Source of the DNA: Schistocephalus solidus
Lineage: Eukaryota > Platyhelminthes > Cestoda > Diphyllobothriidea > Diphyllobothriidae
Direction: 5' to 3'
DNA length: 64,000 nucleotides
Assembly (NCBI GenBank): GCA_017591395.1
Contig: WEDG01001430.1
Location: 1 to 64,000, forward strand
Shown: in pieces, positions 44,551-60,204 of the stretch
Layout of the letters: each line of letters opens with the position of its first letter
How positions within the stretch are numbered: the stretch's first letter is position 1
Notes under the pieces: generated by a model
The model's input: the letters and a program-made list of their open reading frames with translations, nothing else
Databases searched by the model: none
Told to the model about the DNA's origin: nothing
Program-made: the position numbers and the translations under genes

Positions 44551-47500
44551 CCATATATGTCTCTTTCCAATGGAACTACAGTCTCTGGAATGCTTGTTAC
44601 CACACCCGAAAGATCATAGACCCATGAGTGTAAGGCTGCGAGTTTTGCATTTCCAAATAATTTCTTTAAGGAGGATGGCTTCTAGTTATCACGCAGCTTA
44701 CAGACTATCTCAACAGACCGATATCATTTGACAATTTAAAATAAATCTGCAATCAGTGTATTTTCAGACAAATCCTATCTGAACGATTTCGAAGGTTTTT
44801 CTCACGCATCCGGTCAGACCATCATGAAGGCGTCTACATCTCCCTTACACATGCAATATCACAAATATTCAACACACACGCACATCCTGCGGTTCAGTGA
44901 CCACATTTTTTAGAAGAGAGAAATAAGGAAGGTGTGTGGGGGAGTGGTAATGTGGAAGGACCGGAGGAGAGCGAAAAGCAAGGGAAGGGGTGCGAAGGTG
45001 GAATCGTTGCAAAATGTTTGCGGAAACACTCAGTAAGCGCTGAGAGGACGGGGGTTGAGGGAGACGGTATGGAGGGCAAGTAATCAAGTGATAGGCCTGG
45101 ACAACTGTTCGACGCCGGGAAAGAAAAATGGGTGCCTTTGGGTGCATGAATCATGGGGAGCCCACACAGCAGCCCTGATGGGCAGCAAAACACACAAGAT
45201 TTCGACGGCGCTTCCAACAAAAAGGCGGTCAGATGAAATGTGGCTGGTTTACTTAGTATGCTGCAGGCCTGAGAATGGAGCAGGCAACAGCTGCTGCGCA
45301 TGGCTTGTCATTAGAGTGTTTAACCGGACCATCAAAGGCGCGTGCTGACACGACCACCGAGAAATCTTGCTTTCTACTACTGATAAACAACCGTAATTAG
45401 TAGCGGGAGCTGACAGGTGGGATGACGTTAGAATAAACATAAAAAATACGGACTCCGTGGCGTAGCCTTCGCATATCTACGCAACGGCACTTTCTGTTGA
45501 GGCCTTGATTAGTAAGAGGTCTGTGTACTCGTGTTGCGTTCGGTGAACCAAATGACAAAGTCTAATATTTAAACAATGAATACGGTTTCGGCACCGGGGA
45601 CCAACTGTGCACTTTAGCTAAAATAGTGAAGCGAATGGGCAGCAGTAATGATTCGACAATTGTGAAAAACGATAAACACGGATATGAGGGTCACTGCTTT
45701 CGCTGGATGAAAATAACTATTATCTTCAAAATAGTCTTTCGCTTTCAACGGAGAGGCGAAGGCACACTAGGACAAACGTTCCATATTAGGGCCAGCGCAT
45801 CTTCTGGATTGTTACTGATCAGATCAGTGAGTTGTTCTCAGCTCCGATTTTAATTAAATATCAATATTATATCTGACTTGTGAATTGTTTGAAAAATATT
45901 CTCCTACGCTGACCAAAGGAAGGCAAAAAACAGTTTCGGTCACTTTTATTTCAGGAAAGAAGGTAAAGGGGCATCAGCAAAAAGACATGAAGACTGAAAT
46001 ATCCACAGAATACCAACGGTGAAATCGAAAGACCTAGATAATAAAGGCGAGGAAGTCTGGAATCGACTGGGCCAACAAATGACTAGTGGGGAGCTACGAC
46101 AATATTTAAAACTGCATGAACCTGAGGTGCACTATAAATAGAAGGGGAAAATTTACAGCGTAAAAGCACGCTTTATTTGTCGGCAAAACGATGCCAGTTG
46201 ATTTTTGAATTATACTTTAATGAACATTTTCAGGGTATAGGCAAACGTCAGACTTCAAAGGATTGGAGGCAGAGTGACAGTTCAAAAGTGATGACATCCT
46301 GACGGAAACCATGGATAGGAGGCGGCAACGGTTACTTAAGTTATATCTAATCTTACAGTCCCATGCTGCCTAGTCATGGCCATATCTTTGCATGTCATCT
46401 TAACTTTTTTTCCTAAGAGTTGGTTCCGAATTTTGCAAAGTAACTAATCTTTAAAGTGATATGTTCACCTGCAGCGTCGTTGGAAGACGGGACAAGAGAG
46501 GTCGACAGGATATAATCACGCATAAATGGTGTTCTTTTCAGAATGATATGCGTAAGGATAGCTAAATCTGAATAATATGGTAGACTGCCTATCCCACGAA
46601 ATGTCAACACAATTTTTAAATTGGATTTAAGTTGTAATATTACATTTCGGTTGACCAAATTCCACCTGGAAAAAACTGTAAAATGACTGCGTATGTAGCA
46701 TGACTTTTCGCCAATTATATTCGATGTCTATATATATTCAATATATTTTATAGATAACGTGTGTATAAATATTCTTTAGGATACTCTTTTGATGGAAAAT
46801 AGACTTCGTTTAAATGTTTTACTTCGAGAAAGTTTAACTGAAATTTTCAAAAAATTTAAATTATGAAATTTTGTGTATATTTCAGAGCTAACTAACCGCA
46901 GTGACTGATAGACGTCAGCCTTACTATTCATACCAAATTTTGGCCTGCACCTGCAGACCCTCGAATATACTGATGTGATCCAAGTAAGAAATTAATTTCT
47001 ACGGAAATCACAAAGATATGCTTCGGTAATTTTTAACACCGAAGACACATTTCAGAATTTGGATTGACATGGTATGAGATAGACGGTGATCGACATTATC
47101 GTTATTTATCATAAAACAGTTGGCCGTACAAGACAGAGGAAGTTTTACATTGTTTTGTTCATATCAAAACACTACCTTCAACGAACTTTTGGAGCCTGAA
47201 GCCCCCAAGAGAAGCTGAAATTTCTAAAATTTATTTATCACCTCCGGTATGGCTTTTTTTGTGAACATGGGCCACCCCACATCGCTATATATAGTAGCTG
47301 TCCTTCTCATGGTCAAAAGTATTGCTTAGTTGGGTTTTCAGTACCTGATTGTTGTGCATAATGAAACTTATATATATATTTTATTCGATGCAGAATACCG
47401 GCCTTAGAATGAGCTTTGTCCGACCGCCTACAAATACCACCCTCGGAAAAATGAATACTTTTGCTGAATGTATTTTTCATATAGACATTTAATTTCATTA

Positions 47501-50500
47501 AATATCCAAATATATGTTAATGAAAACATGTATGAATACATTCATTCTTATACTCAGTTCATAGAAACATATGCCTTTTTCGAAGTTTACTTTTAAACAA
47601 AGGGTAACTTTCGTTGTTAAGAATTTTCCTAAACCGTGAAATGTCCATTTTCTTACACTGCATATAATGTATACAACATTGTTTCGGGTCCACACTCGAA
47701 TCCATCATCGGCTACTGCATCGGACAGGGGGTAAAGCTTGCGCAGAGCTGGCGGTATCTATTAGATGCATTTACTGCAACCTCGGTGTAAATTACTAATA
47801 AGGGATTACATAAAAAGGGTTGTTTATTTTAGAAGTGGACAACATAATGCCAAGATATCTCAGACACGGCATGACACTGACCGTTGAATTAATTAGTACA
47901 GCAACCAAACCTAGTAGTTAGTGCTCATTTTGTCTACTGACGTTCGATATTCAAATACATTCAATTATAGTTTATATAACATATGCATAACATTATCTAT
48001 TCTTCTTTGCATGTGGTATAAAATCATATTTAAACTTTCCAAGTACTTTTTGCCCTAATTTTTAATTGCACTTACTTTCAGGGTTTAGTCTTAAAAACTG
48101 CATATGTCCGGTGTAAAGAACGTCAAAACGTCCTCCGCCGTTGATACCATATAGGACTTTCTAGCTATGGAAAGGATGTCCAACTCATTTAGAACTTACG
48201 AATTTGCGTTAATAAACGGATATTCGAATAAAAATCGCATGCTCATCGAAACTTCTTAATTCCAACTGTTTACAATCTAAAGATATTTCTTTTCTGGCAG
48301 TGATGTCTGACCCAATGAGTACCAAACTGCATATTTTTGTACGTTTTGTATTAAAGATATGTGTCACTATAATCACATAAAATAAGAATGAATTTTTTTT
48401 AAGTATTTAATTGATAATTTTGAAACAAGATAATTTTACAGGCGTCTGAAACATTTTTATTTGAAAAACGATATCAGGTTATGCCAGACATATCATAAGT
48501 GTGCTGCAATCTAGTAAAAGTACAGCCTAATGCAATAATCACTATATTTGGGAAACTCCTTTCAGAATTTCGGTTAAAACGTCGTTAACTCTGTCAGTAA
48601 AATTAAGTAGTATGCATTTTTATTTTTGTAGAGGATCTGCGGATGACATGTTCTGTCTTGTGCTCATTTTGTAGTGAATTCCATTTAAGGGAGAATTTAC
48701 ACTAGGAAAAGGGTACTCTGGGTATCTTTGCAGTTAAAACTTTCCTTTGCGTTTCTCCGATACATGCTGTGACACCTCCGTTTAAATAAAATTATTCCAG
48801 TTGCGAAAATATTAATGAGATTGCATGTAGGGCTTCTTACGATTTAAAATGGATGTGGACCATGCCGCACACTTTATAAACAGCATTAACAAATAGGCAG
48901 AAAGGAAGCTATCTCCTAATTGCAAACTTATCAAAACCTAATTTTACTCTTTTTCAAGTGCAAAAATGTGAAGAATAATTAATTTTCTAAAAACAGGAGC
49001 ACGAAAGGGCATTTAAAAATTAATGAATACGATTAATACTTAATAAATATAACCATTTTTTAATGACCGAATGCAGTTTTTGCCCGTGGCTGCAAATAGG
49101 CTCATTAAAAATCTGAAATACTGGCGTGAATAAAGGTCTGGCAGTTTTGTTTCACAATGAGCAGTATTGTACCCCGTCTGAATAATCCTGTCTAATAGAA
49201 GCCACGTTTCATCATTTCGGTCTACATTTCTCGTGGTAGGACAGATAAGCTGATTATCAAAATTAGCGTCTCCTGCACTCATCGCGGATGGTCGCATATG
49301 ATAGGGCCGTCAGCCCTGACGTGAACTGCAGAAAGTTCATCATTTGGGGGTTGATCGCGCCTGGTGGGTGAGACTGACATTTTTTAACTTGGCATCAAAC
49401 CCGAACAATCCAGGAGATGACGAAACTCACGAATTCAGGTACATGAAAACCAAATTATGGGTACGGGGTAGTATGTAGGATCAGATTCCCTAGCAACGGG
49501 CCATGCATGACATGCGCTAGACAATCAAAGCGGACTGATTAAAGTACGGCACGCATTCATCCGGCTGCACAGGGCTCGCCCAACCCAACAAGAATGCAAC
49601 ACATTTGCAACTGGGACAGCAAACCTAGGCCCAGGCTTCACGCCGCGTCAGTCACTTAGGTATAAGTCCAACATCAGATGGCTGGCAAGCTTTGACAGCA
49701 TACTGGAAGAGCGAATGGTGACGTCAGATGCAGGAAATCCAACCCGCCCCCATGAACCTTCGGTGCATTCCTCACTAGAAAGGCTTTATCAGAATGACCT
49801 AGAAGTTGTGGTTTGGAAAAGCTGAAAACTACCCCTTTAACGCGGATGAAAAATCAGGCTGAACACTTAATTCTGAATGCGACCCCTCTGACACTATCAA
49901 TTCGAGGGGATACGAGCGGTTCAGATCCTCTATTCAAAAAAAGGAATCTCTGCGCTTGGACGAGTTAATGCTTGGCATTCAGAATAAGAGCTATGTATCC
50001 TTGTCATCCACGGCGCCGGACACTGCTTTGGTCGTTTTGTGTCTGGTTTCCTACCAGACGCAGATCGGAGAGGAGGGAGAGTGCACTGGATGCTCCGCAG
50101 GTCTTCTATAATTATCAACAAGTTTACTTATATGTCACTGTCCTGCACCTAGCATGCTACGGTGGGAGACGCGATGAAATTTGTCGTTCGCTTTGCTCAA
50201 ACGGTCGCGTCTGGACAGTCAAATGATTCTTAAGTAGTAAAGGTTCAGGCAATTTTCATTATAAGTACAAAATAAACTTTCGTTCCAAAAAGCATATATT
50301 AAAAGATGGCATTTGCAAAGGGACGACACCCCTGGTAGTTCAATGCCGTTTCTCCCCATGTACTGATTGTGTCCCGCATGCGAACTAAAATTAACAGCTC
50401 CCATACCCCTCGCCTGCGTTCGCGAACAGAACGAAAACTGTCCGTACCACGTTCAGGTCGTTCATCCCCGTTATTTCATTTCTGGTGTTAGCAAGCGACG

Positions 50501-53500
50501 GGCTCTGCCCCCACAGCACTGCAGACCTCCCGTGCGCAAACGTCGTCTGCAAAGCAGCTTCTGAGAGCTGTGTTAGATGTGTGTTTACGTAGCAAATGCA
50601 GCCTATAAATTATCCATTGCCAGCGCGTCTGCCATCTGGACTTCTGAATTGCTCTAATTACGAATTTTAGCAAGTTCTGATCTGGTGATCGAGTCCCCTT
50701 CGACTCACGTACTTCCAAACTCACACTCCTTCAGATGCCTTCAGCGTCAACGGCCTCCTGTGCCGCTGGCCCTTATAATGTCTCATTATTTTTCTGTGGA
50801 AAGCCAGCCGTTACATATCTTGGAGTAAGGAAATAGTTGTACATATTAGCTAACAGAAAATAACCTCTTGTTGGACAAAACGGATGTAAGAAGTAAACAG
50901 GAATTACAGTCAATAACCGATCACATGAAATGTTAACCAAAATACTGAAATGCATTTTCAATTAGGAATGATTACATAATTGGGGCTCTAAGATCCAGTA
51001 TCATGCGACATAATCCCGTTATATTTAGGACACGCAAAGAATGTCGACTTTTGGCTGCCAGCAAAAACCTACACGTGGTAACAACTGACAACTTAAGTAG
51101 TATGAATTTTTCGCCTAGCCTTCGATGCACATATGAATTTAAATATCTTTTCTGTCAATAATTTTTTTTTAAAAAAAATGCTCTCTTGCGATCAATTTTA
51201 AGCGAATACTGACTTCTTAAATCTTTTTACCTGGAGTTTTGAAAAAGGTGATAATTTTGAGACTTTTTAAGACCGTACCATATCCGTCCATTTAGCATTG
51301 CCACTTTTAAAGTGTAAAGCATAGTTCAAATTCATCGCACGCTTTTATGAGCAGTATACGGGATCTTCTTAAGGGAATAGTGAAATGTATTATTTTGCCT
51401 GCATTGGAAGCATACAGCCTATGGACTTAAAAGCATAAACGCGAACGCAACGACAGATCGGGCTCAACATATTCGGGAAATTTAAAACCTTAATATACCA
51501 CTACTTCAAGTATTAAGTTTTAAGAAGTCTTGATCTGCGATACAATGAGCACAAAAGGGATACGTTTGAACATAATTCTGTGAAATATATTTGGATTTAT
51601 GATAACATCAAAATCAATCAACAAAACCATGCGATGTTTGACGGTAAATTGTGACCGAGCTCCACCGATTAGAATACGAAGCTGGCGTCATTTCTTCAGA
51701 ATTTTGGCAAGTGTTGGGCTATCAGCGACTTGAGGCGTCTTCCAGTAAACCGGAATAAACTGATTTGCCAGCACCAGCGCTAGATCCGGTAACCAAATCT
51801 AGACGTGTCCTACCATAGCAGTAAGTTTTATAGCCTCAGTTCCTCCACCCCTGATAGAAGACTCAAGCAAGAATCCTCAATGTCCGAAAAATAAAATACC
51901 TGTCCCAGCCTGTTTCTTCTCAACAACCGCCTAAAACTCGCATTTTCCCAATTATTGATATAACCTCAGACTGCTGATGAAGACTACTGGCGATCAGGAA
52001 ACTAAGAACGTGTTGCCCACGTTCTTTTGCTCTTCATTTTACGGTTTCAATCGGATATCAACAGCCTGGACTACGATGCTGAACAGTCAAAAAGGGGAAT
52101 CGACGAGCAAGAGGTATTTTCATATGGATCGGCGAAGGAAATTACAATGCGTTGATAGATCTATCAAGAAGGAGGGAATGAATGGAACCAGGAAACTCAT
52201 GATTGCAGGTGCAGCAATTCTACTCTGATTTCAGCTTTCACTCATCCGTGGCTCTACATGGCTGGGCTGGATGACACGGCTCCGGCAATGAATTGGAATC
52301 GTGATAGGGGCCAGTCAAAATTGGGAAAATGTGTGACCGAAGCCTGATTCGAACATAAAGATGGAAGTGGTCATATAAATACGCAGGTGGGTGTGGTTTT
52401 GTGCCTTATCCGTCACTGGATTGCAGTTTGATTCAATTTTTAATGGGAAGGATGCGGAAAGAATTTTACTCGCGCTATGGAAATCGCTTTGAACGTAACC
52501 AAAGTCATCCGGGAGTGATTACTTTTTGAGGGGTCCATGTGGTTTCGAAAGGATAAAACTTCGTTGAGCAATCAAAATGGGGTAATTCAGGCAGACAATG
52601 ATGCAATTTTTAAATTTATGCAATCTACTACAGAGCAGTTCCTAATTTTACCTGCCATAAAATATTTGAAATGTCTAGTTAACTCACACAAAAATATTTT
52701 TCTACAAAATAAACCAACACACGCTTTTGTTCGAGGACGAAAATGTTCTTTAAAAATAGAAGACTACCACAGACATCCAGTCTGGATATTCGAATGGAAA
52801 CTGGAAATATATGCAGAAGGCACAGGCTAAAAAGAGGTGGCTCACTGCATATATGCTTTATACCAGCTCCGAGATTCGAAATCCGTGTTATTTTTTCATT
52901 GCATCCCCAGACAACTTAATAAAACGTTACAGGATCCTGCTCTAACGATACCACATAACCTCCTCGCAGATTGCACTCGATGACGCTGACACCTCGCCTA
53001 CAAAGGAAGCTCATAACAGCTGATGGACGATCACAGGCCGGCTTTCAACCGCCTCCACTATCCAACCAACCAGTCACTCAGTCAATGGAACCACTTCAAG
53101 CGACAAATTTTTCCCGCTTTCTTTCACAATCTCAAAATTCGGGTACAGCGAATGGAGTCCTTCATGGATTAGAGGTGAAAGCTGGACTCAGAGACGATGT
53201 CCCCGCACTCTGACACCTGCATCACCACGCTCTCTGTTGCAGGCCAAATCAATGCCAACCTAGATTGCAGGCACTCGAAAAGGTAGTGCCCAGTCGTGAA
53301 ACAGCCATGCATACCACTTGGCAGTGGCTACTTCAAATCTATACTATAAAACGAATAGTCGGTTGCGTTAGCCTAGCTTCTCGCCTCTTGCTATGATCGC
53401 TGCCAGTTGACCAGAAAACCTATCTCGAGTACAGTTGGATTTATCACTGTGCGCACAGGGTACCTTTGTAAAGAAGGATGGTTAGGCAGTTCCGTGAACG

Positions 53501-56155
53501 TCAATATTTGAAGGCCCAGTCGTAAGTCGTGAATAAACTGCTCAACCTTAGTAACAGGATCATAGCGCATTATAGATTTAACACCAAAAATCCGACTGAC
53601 TGTCTAGTTTAAGAGGACGACTTACTGCTGGTCGGAGTTCAGGGCCCGTTATTAAAAGGCCGCTAAACTGAGAAACCTCCCCCTTTCAGGACCATGCGCC
53701 GCGGGCAAGCAAGTGCCGTTTCGAATAATATCACTTCCCTCATGTAACCTATTGATTTAACCATGATTTCCTGGTAGTCAGCATTTGGGTTTCCATCGCC
53801 TAATGACCGAAATAAAGTATGCTTTTTTAATGCTGACAATCTTCGTATAAGCCACCAATATGGTTTTTCAACCAAGTTCAAAAGGGCGCGAAAAACCAGC
53901 AGCCGCATAGGGCACATTCTATTTATTCAACTTATGTGACCATACAACCTACAGACCACTATTCTAGGTGACAATTCAACCCGCACGCTCTAAGATGAAC
54001 GGCAACTAACAGTGCGCTGCATCCGTCATGCACTCACATTTCTCACTCACCATAAAACGGCTGAAAGGTCCTAGATGGGCTTAGGCGTAATGACTGTCAA
54101 GGTTAGACAGCCCGACTACGCGTACCACACGAGGGTTTGTCCCCGCTCCAGGCTTCCGCAGAGTGCGGCTCAGATCACGTCCGTGCGAGATCACCATGAG
54201 TGGCGAGTTAAAAAGTGATAAGTAGCTCTGATAGTTAGTTTTTCATTTCAATCACACCTTATGCAAATTAGTCACCATGAGATCCAGAATTGCCATACGT
54301 CCCAGACGGACGGCATTATTTTTTGATATTCGCTGATAATAAAATTCTATTACCACCAATCATGTTTTTTTACAAGCAGAAAAAAACACCGTAATTTTTG
54401 AAACCTTTCTCAAGGATCATTTTGGGGTGTGATAAAATTAGTCCCACTCACAGGTCCTAGACCCTATGATAGGTACCCTCGGATAATCCTTCCCAAATAA
54501 GACTATGTGGGCCATAAGCAGAAAAATCTATCCACGTAAAAGTTTTAAGCATAGAGCAAAAACATTTTATTAATGGAATTTTTTGTAGGCCTTTCAATGC
54601 AAGAAATTTGAAAACATGATGAGCTTTGTGAAGTCAGCACGGTGTAAAATGCGCTCAAACAACGCTGTGGCAGGTACGATGCTTACACTTAGAGATAAAT
54701 CATTGACATTTGGGCAGAGGAAACAGTCGACGCCTTGCAGGTTGTTACTTTTATAAAATATAAATATATCGAAAGATTAAAAATGCTTTAAGGTGAAGTT
54801 TTAACTTTTAAGAGGAAAAGATAACTTACTGGTTCTAAACACATTATTTACCATTACCAGTATTCATGCATCAATCGCTCTAATAAAATTTTGTATGGTA
54901 ACTAAGGTAACTCATTGAGCTTGGTTCAGTTTTTTCTTACGCCAAAGTAATAAGTTAATACACGCAAAACGATTTTATGTTTGTTATGAAAAGAAACATT
55001 ACAGTTGTAAGACTTTGATTTAACGCAAATAACCATCCATGGAAAAACACATTTTAGAAAGATAGTCATGATAATTGACATATGTATGTTTAGAAGCTAG
55101 CTATAACAACTTACCATGTACAGAAAGAAGTAACCATAATGCTGAGCTTGATTTAATGGACATGTTCATACATGTTGTTTACATGGAAATACTGAGTCCT
55201 ATGTCGCCTTAAACAAACTCTGAGGAAATAAGCAGACCGGTTTAGTAAAAAAGAAGAATTTTTTCAACATTTACTCCTTAAATTTCACAAAACAAAAACC
55301 TTCAATAAGCATGCTGACTGAGCTTGTAGGCGATAGAATTTAGTGTCGGTCAAGCGAAAATAGGTTCATTTAGCTGCTACGAAGTGTAATGAGATATTGA
55401 GGGATTAACCTTTTATGTCTGCGTCAGCGTAAACCGAAGTCATACCCATCATGGCATCATTCTTGTAATAAAAAAATTGTCTCGGATGGCAGTTAAAAAC
55501 TAATAACAAAGTTTATACTAATAAAAACCACAGTTCTTTTAATAAAAATAAACACATTTTCCCGACTGGTAGTTCAAAGTCTAGGTTTTCAGATTGATTG
55601 CTAACAGAGTTTCGGAAATGTCTCATTATGCAGCTAGTGAACTGTTCCTTATCTAAATACGCTTCGTGGAAAAGCCTATTCAAGTTTGCCTGGCAATTAG
55701 AAGGAGCATTCACATTCGAACTTCCTAGTAATCTGATTATCAAATCAGCAGATGGTCTAGAGAGATAGCAAACGGAAAGGTTTCAAGTGCAGTGTTAAAT
55801 TCATTCTTCTATGTTCCTCGTAGAGGAAATTCAGGTAAATTAGAATCCATCCGAGGTGTTCGTGTTTTTGAACTCATCTTTAGAACGCCAACGGCAGACG
55901 ATAGTCTAGCCTTATTATGTATACCAAACAATAAAACCATGCTGATTGAGCTAATTCAAGTTTTCATGAGCCTTTTACAGACCTAGTTCGTCGTGTTACA
56001 AATCCCGAATAGCCGAACTTAGGCGCTTTTTCGTAAGATGTTTCAACGGACATATAAGATGGGATATCACATGGCTGGAGTAACTCAATATAACAATAGA
56101 AAGTGAGAAGATTGGAAGATTTTAAGAAGTATGTCATGGTTTTGAAACGAATAGA

Positions 56156-56228
56156 TGCGAAGGATGCTTTCCAGAACCGGCCAATATCTGGATTGCGAAG
56201 GATGCTTTCCAGAACAGGCCAATATCTG
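56156..56228. repeat. 38-bp tandem duplication
   Basis: The block starting 'tgcgaaggatgctttccag' occurs at 56156 and 56194, both followed by 'aac', one variable base, then 'ggccaatatctg'. Only one base differs over the shared 35 bp, so the duplication is recent. Confidence 0.85.
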
Positions 56229-58419
56229 TACAAAGCGATACATCCTTATACCAATAGAAGTCTACATGCGTCTTAGAACAAGCCTTGAAATTCGTGAGGG
56301 TCACGCAGTTAAAAAATTTGAATTTAACAAAAAATGGGGGTACGACAAAGATGCATATATATAAACTTTGGGTTTCCCATTAACGTGAATGAAGCAATCA
56401 CACGCATAACTTCCAATCCAAGAAAGCAGGTGGCTTCCGGATTTAACATTTCCACCAGGTAGCATTTTCTCATTAAGCATGATAATAATGCTGATTGCAA
56501 GCAATTTCTTTTGTGAAACCTCCAGTTAATGGGCTTAAACTAAGACATAAGGAGTAAACAGGGAATAAAGCGTCAAGTGCATGACTGGTTGATTGCCAGC
56601 TATCACGAGAGTGTTGTTTTCTGCAGTTTCTTTTAGCGCGTGTGATATAAAAAGCTCCCCGGCAGCACGAACACTATGCGCTACGTTCGTATAAATAAAA
56701 TGATACCCAGCTCTAAGCTGATAGAATAAAACTATAAAAAAATTAACAGAACGACACCCTCATTTGCTGCATACAAAAAGTAGCCTATTCTGGTATAAAT
56801 TCGATGATATATTGAAGAGGTTTCAGGGAAATGTGTGTCAGTGAACGTGCTCTTGTTCTCAGTAGCATAAACTGCTGCATGGTCTCATCATGGAATTATC
56901 TTATCTCAAGTAATTGGTTCCATTTTGAAATAAGTTGGCAAATTATGGCTAGGGGACATGCGTTAATGGAGGAGCTTATCACTGGCAAAGCAGCGAAGAC
57001 GATTTTAAGGAAACATTCAAGCTCAGGGGTTCTATTTTGGACATTACAACCTTAGGAACTATGGATAAGGATCCAGTTTAGGAACAAACGGGCATACCAT
57101 TATAAATGCGGATTCTTATAACGTCTATTTTTTTAGGACGGTGGGCACGCTGTCATTTCTCTGTTTTACCGGAGTGCTTACGTCCGACAAAATATCCGCA
57201 CAGACAATCTTGTAATGTTCTTGCTACCCTTCTCCATAAAAAACCAAAAGGGCAATTTCATACGAGATAAAAATTGATGTATATATTAAAGTCTTGCTGA
57301 ATATTCCTCAATGTACTAAATCATATTCACAATTTTCAGCATCTACTTCGAACAACTAGCAACCTTGAAAGCGAGGAAAGGCGTCATATAAATGTATTGC
57401 TCTGCGTCTCTCCTATGCATTCAGTATCATTCATCTTGTAATTCTACAATGAAACATTCATTCATAGCCATAAATATATACCTTTTTCGAAAAATAGTTA
57501 CTCTCTTAAACGAGAAGTACTCTTGAAAACGTTAACAGCATCTTCATGGGAATAGGAACCTTACCCACCTATACCATGGGACTTAGGCTAATTTATAAGG
57601 AAATTAGTATTAATGTTAATGCCAGGGTTAGAACTGTTTTTATAGTTAAAGCTAAAGTCAGGGTTACGGTACGGTTTGGGATAAAGGTAAGGGTGAGGGT
57701 TAAATTTAAGGTTAATGTTTAGCATTCCAGCAATTGTGCGGGGGACCTCATGTGTCGCCGGCGCGTAGTTCCTATTATCGTGTCTGACCAAATATTTTCG
57801 TTCCCTTTCGACTATCAAGGGTGATTATAGCGCACTTTCCGAGAGCTGCAAATGAACTGTCGCTGAGATAGTCCTGCTTTCCAATAATTCTAGCCTGATA
57901 TTTGAATTTGGGCTGATATAATGTAACAGATTTCTAATGATTATTTAAATTTGTTTAGTTCAGATTTCGTTGCTTGCGCGAAAATTAGAAGGAGCAAACT
58001 ACCTCCGAAACAGGACATCTACAAGTGTAAAATCGCAAGACGTCCTTCATCTTGCTTCTACTGTCAAAGCAAGTTAATATGAACGTATCCACGGGCAATT
58101 TGCGTGAATTTGAGCAAAATTCACCTTCTCTAACCCTAACAATATATCTAACCCAGGCCTTAACCGTAATCCTAAACTTATCTTCAATCCTGCACTTAAA
58201 CTTATGGCTCACCATAACTCTACACCAGACTTAGCCTCAAAGTTAGCCTTTAACCTAATCTTAAAACTAATGCTCATCTTTCTGAAAATAAGCACAAGGC
58301 CTCGGAGTAAAGGGGGTTCCCTCTCCCCATGTCCTGTCTATAGTTAAATCTTCGGGGGATTTCATAGACATTTCTAGCAACTGAATGACATATAATAGTA
58401 TTAAGAGCAGATAAGCGAT

Positions 58420-58570
58420 GCCGTCAAAGACAAGAGAGACTTGAAAAGCCATTTCTGATTCATTAGCCGTCATCAGCCAGTCATAACAAACCCCAGGTGG
58501 GGCCCCACCTCACAATTCCCACGCTCTAACTATTGAGCTATGGGCTCGGTGTTTTATGAGTTTTGAACGC
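58420..58570 (-). mobile_element. tRNA-SINE copy, degenerate
   Basis: 'caaagacaagagagacttga', 'cattagccgtcatcagccag', 'tcataacaaaccccaggtgg' and 'attgagctatgggctcggtg' match the SINE in minus orientation. CUGAUGA and GAAA are intact and stem I keeps five of six pairs (GACUGG facing CAAGUC), but stem II and stem III are damaged. Confidence 0.7.
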
Positions 58571-60204
58571 GACAAGTGAGTTCCGTTAGCGATTGGTAGG
58601 CGTTCAACAACCAAATAAGTATTAGTAGCGTTTTGCTCGTGTATAAAGTTTATTTGCGAATGAGTCATGAAGTGTAAAAATATCCTTATACTTATTTCTA
58701 GCCATGATTAAGAAACGCCCATATTCCATACATTGTGGAATTTCTTTTACGCTCCGGAAAGGGCTACGGTGCAGCCAAGTTGCACATGGGCGAAAGTTGT
58801 TAAACAGTAAGTAAATATAACACCTTTCTGCAGCGGCTCTTCCGAATCTGCTCCGATTGAAAGACAAAATTGGATAGATAGCTTTTGCCATGTGGAACTG
58901 GGGAGACGCGGCCACGATCCATGCAACGGGACAAACCAGTGACTGTCATTTCTGTGTGACCACCTTTTGCGAAATCCAGCTAACCTAACATGAGCCTCCT
59001 AGTACGATGGTGAGTGCTGTTCCTCGGTGGAAAAAGCGCTAGGTTTCAAGCACTGAGCCCTCAGGTGAAGTTTCGAGAACTGCTGGCTGATTGCAGCAAA
59101 TGAGTCTACATGACTAAGGCAACGTCTCTATTTTCGTCCATTTAGTTGCCGAGCAAATGCGGTGTGCTTTTAGAGGACAATATTGTAGGGTGAGTATACG
59201 AAGATGACGTACGTTTTAGCAATTAGCGAGGTCCAAACAGAGCTGATAAAAATATGTTCAGCAAACAAATTTATATCGTGGCCCAAATTTAAATTTGTAG
59301 AATCAAATCATTCAGGCGCTTTTCAAAGAAGATACGCCTCATGAACAAACGATTTTCTCTTGGGTTAGCAAGTTTACTCTACAGCTGCTCGTTTCCCGCT
59401 TGTAGGGCAAGCAAAAGTATTGTCCCAAATTCCACAACCCTCTGGCATATGTGTCCTTTCAGCTGCAAAAATCCTCAGTTTCATGCGTAATTTCAGTGTG
59501 GAATAGTTCTTGCATAATCATATAAATAGCTATCATGCACTCCCTTCACGTATATCGTTTATTCATTCAAAAATAGGCATCATTATATCGTCAGTGGGTT
59601 ACAGGCACTTATATTTACACTTTTAAGCTATTAACCCGCCAGCTGTTTCCAACCTTCAAGCAGTTAAAAGGATACCAGCAGAATGCGCATCAATCAAGTA
59701 CGTACTTTTGGTTGCACTTAAACAGTGAATGTGTAGGAAAAAGCTGTGATCAAACACGTTTCTCCGAATCTGCACGGGCCTAAGAAAACTAAAGACTTAG
59801 ATTACGCCGGTAGTCTAAGGATCTCTCTAAGTTGCCTAAGGTGAGCCCAATGTAAGATGAAAACTAGGAAAATACGGAGAAAAAGAACGCATTCGCAAAA
59901 TAAAGGAGCATCACGCACTAATAGGTGACAATGGTTTAAGCGATTGTTGAGCATTTATTTGTAAATTAAACTCTAAGGGCAGAATAAACTTGGCAAAAAA
60001 CAGGTGCGTTCCGAAAAACAATTTCCCTCAGCTGAATAATCGAGACCATTTTAAAAGTAGTCCAGTGCAGTTAGCAAGACACATCATAGGTGACTCCAAC
60101 ATACTCGCAACACAGCTGCTAATTCAAATTGCGGACAGGTATCTTGACGAGTTTGCTGCACTTCCAGAACACGAATGACAGATGCTCGGCTCATCAGTGT
60201 ATCT

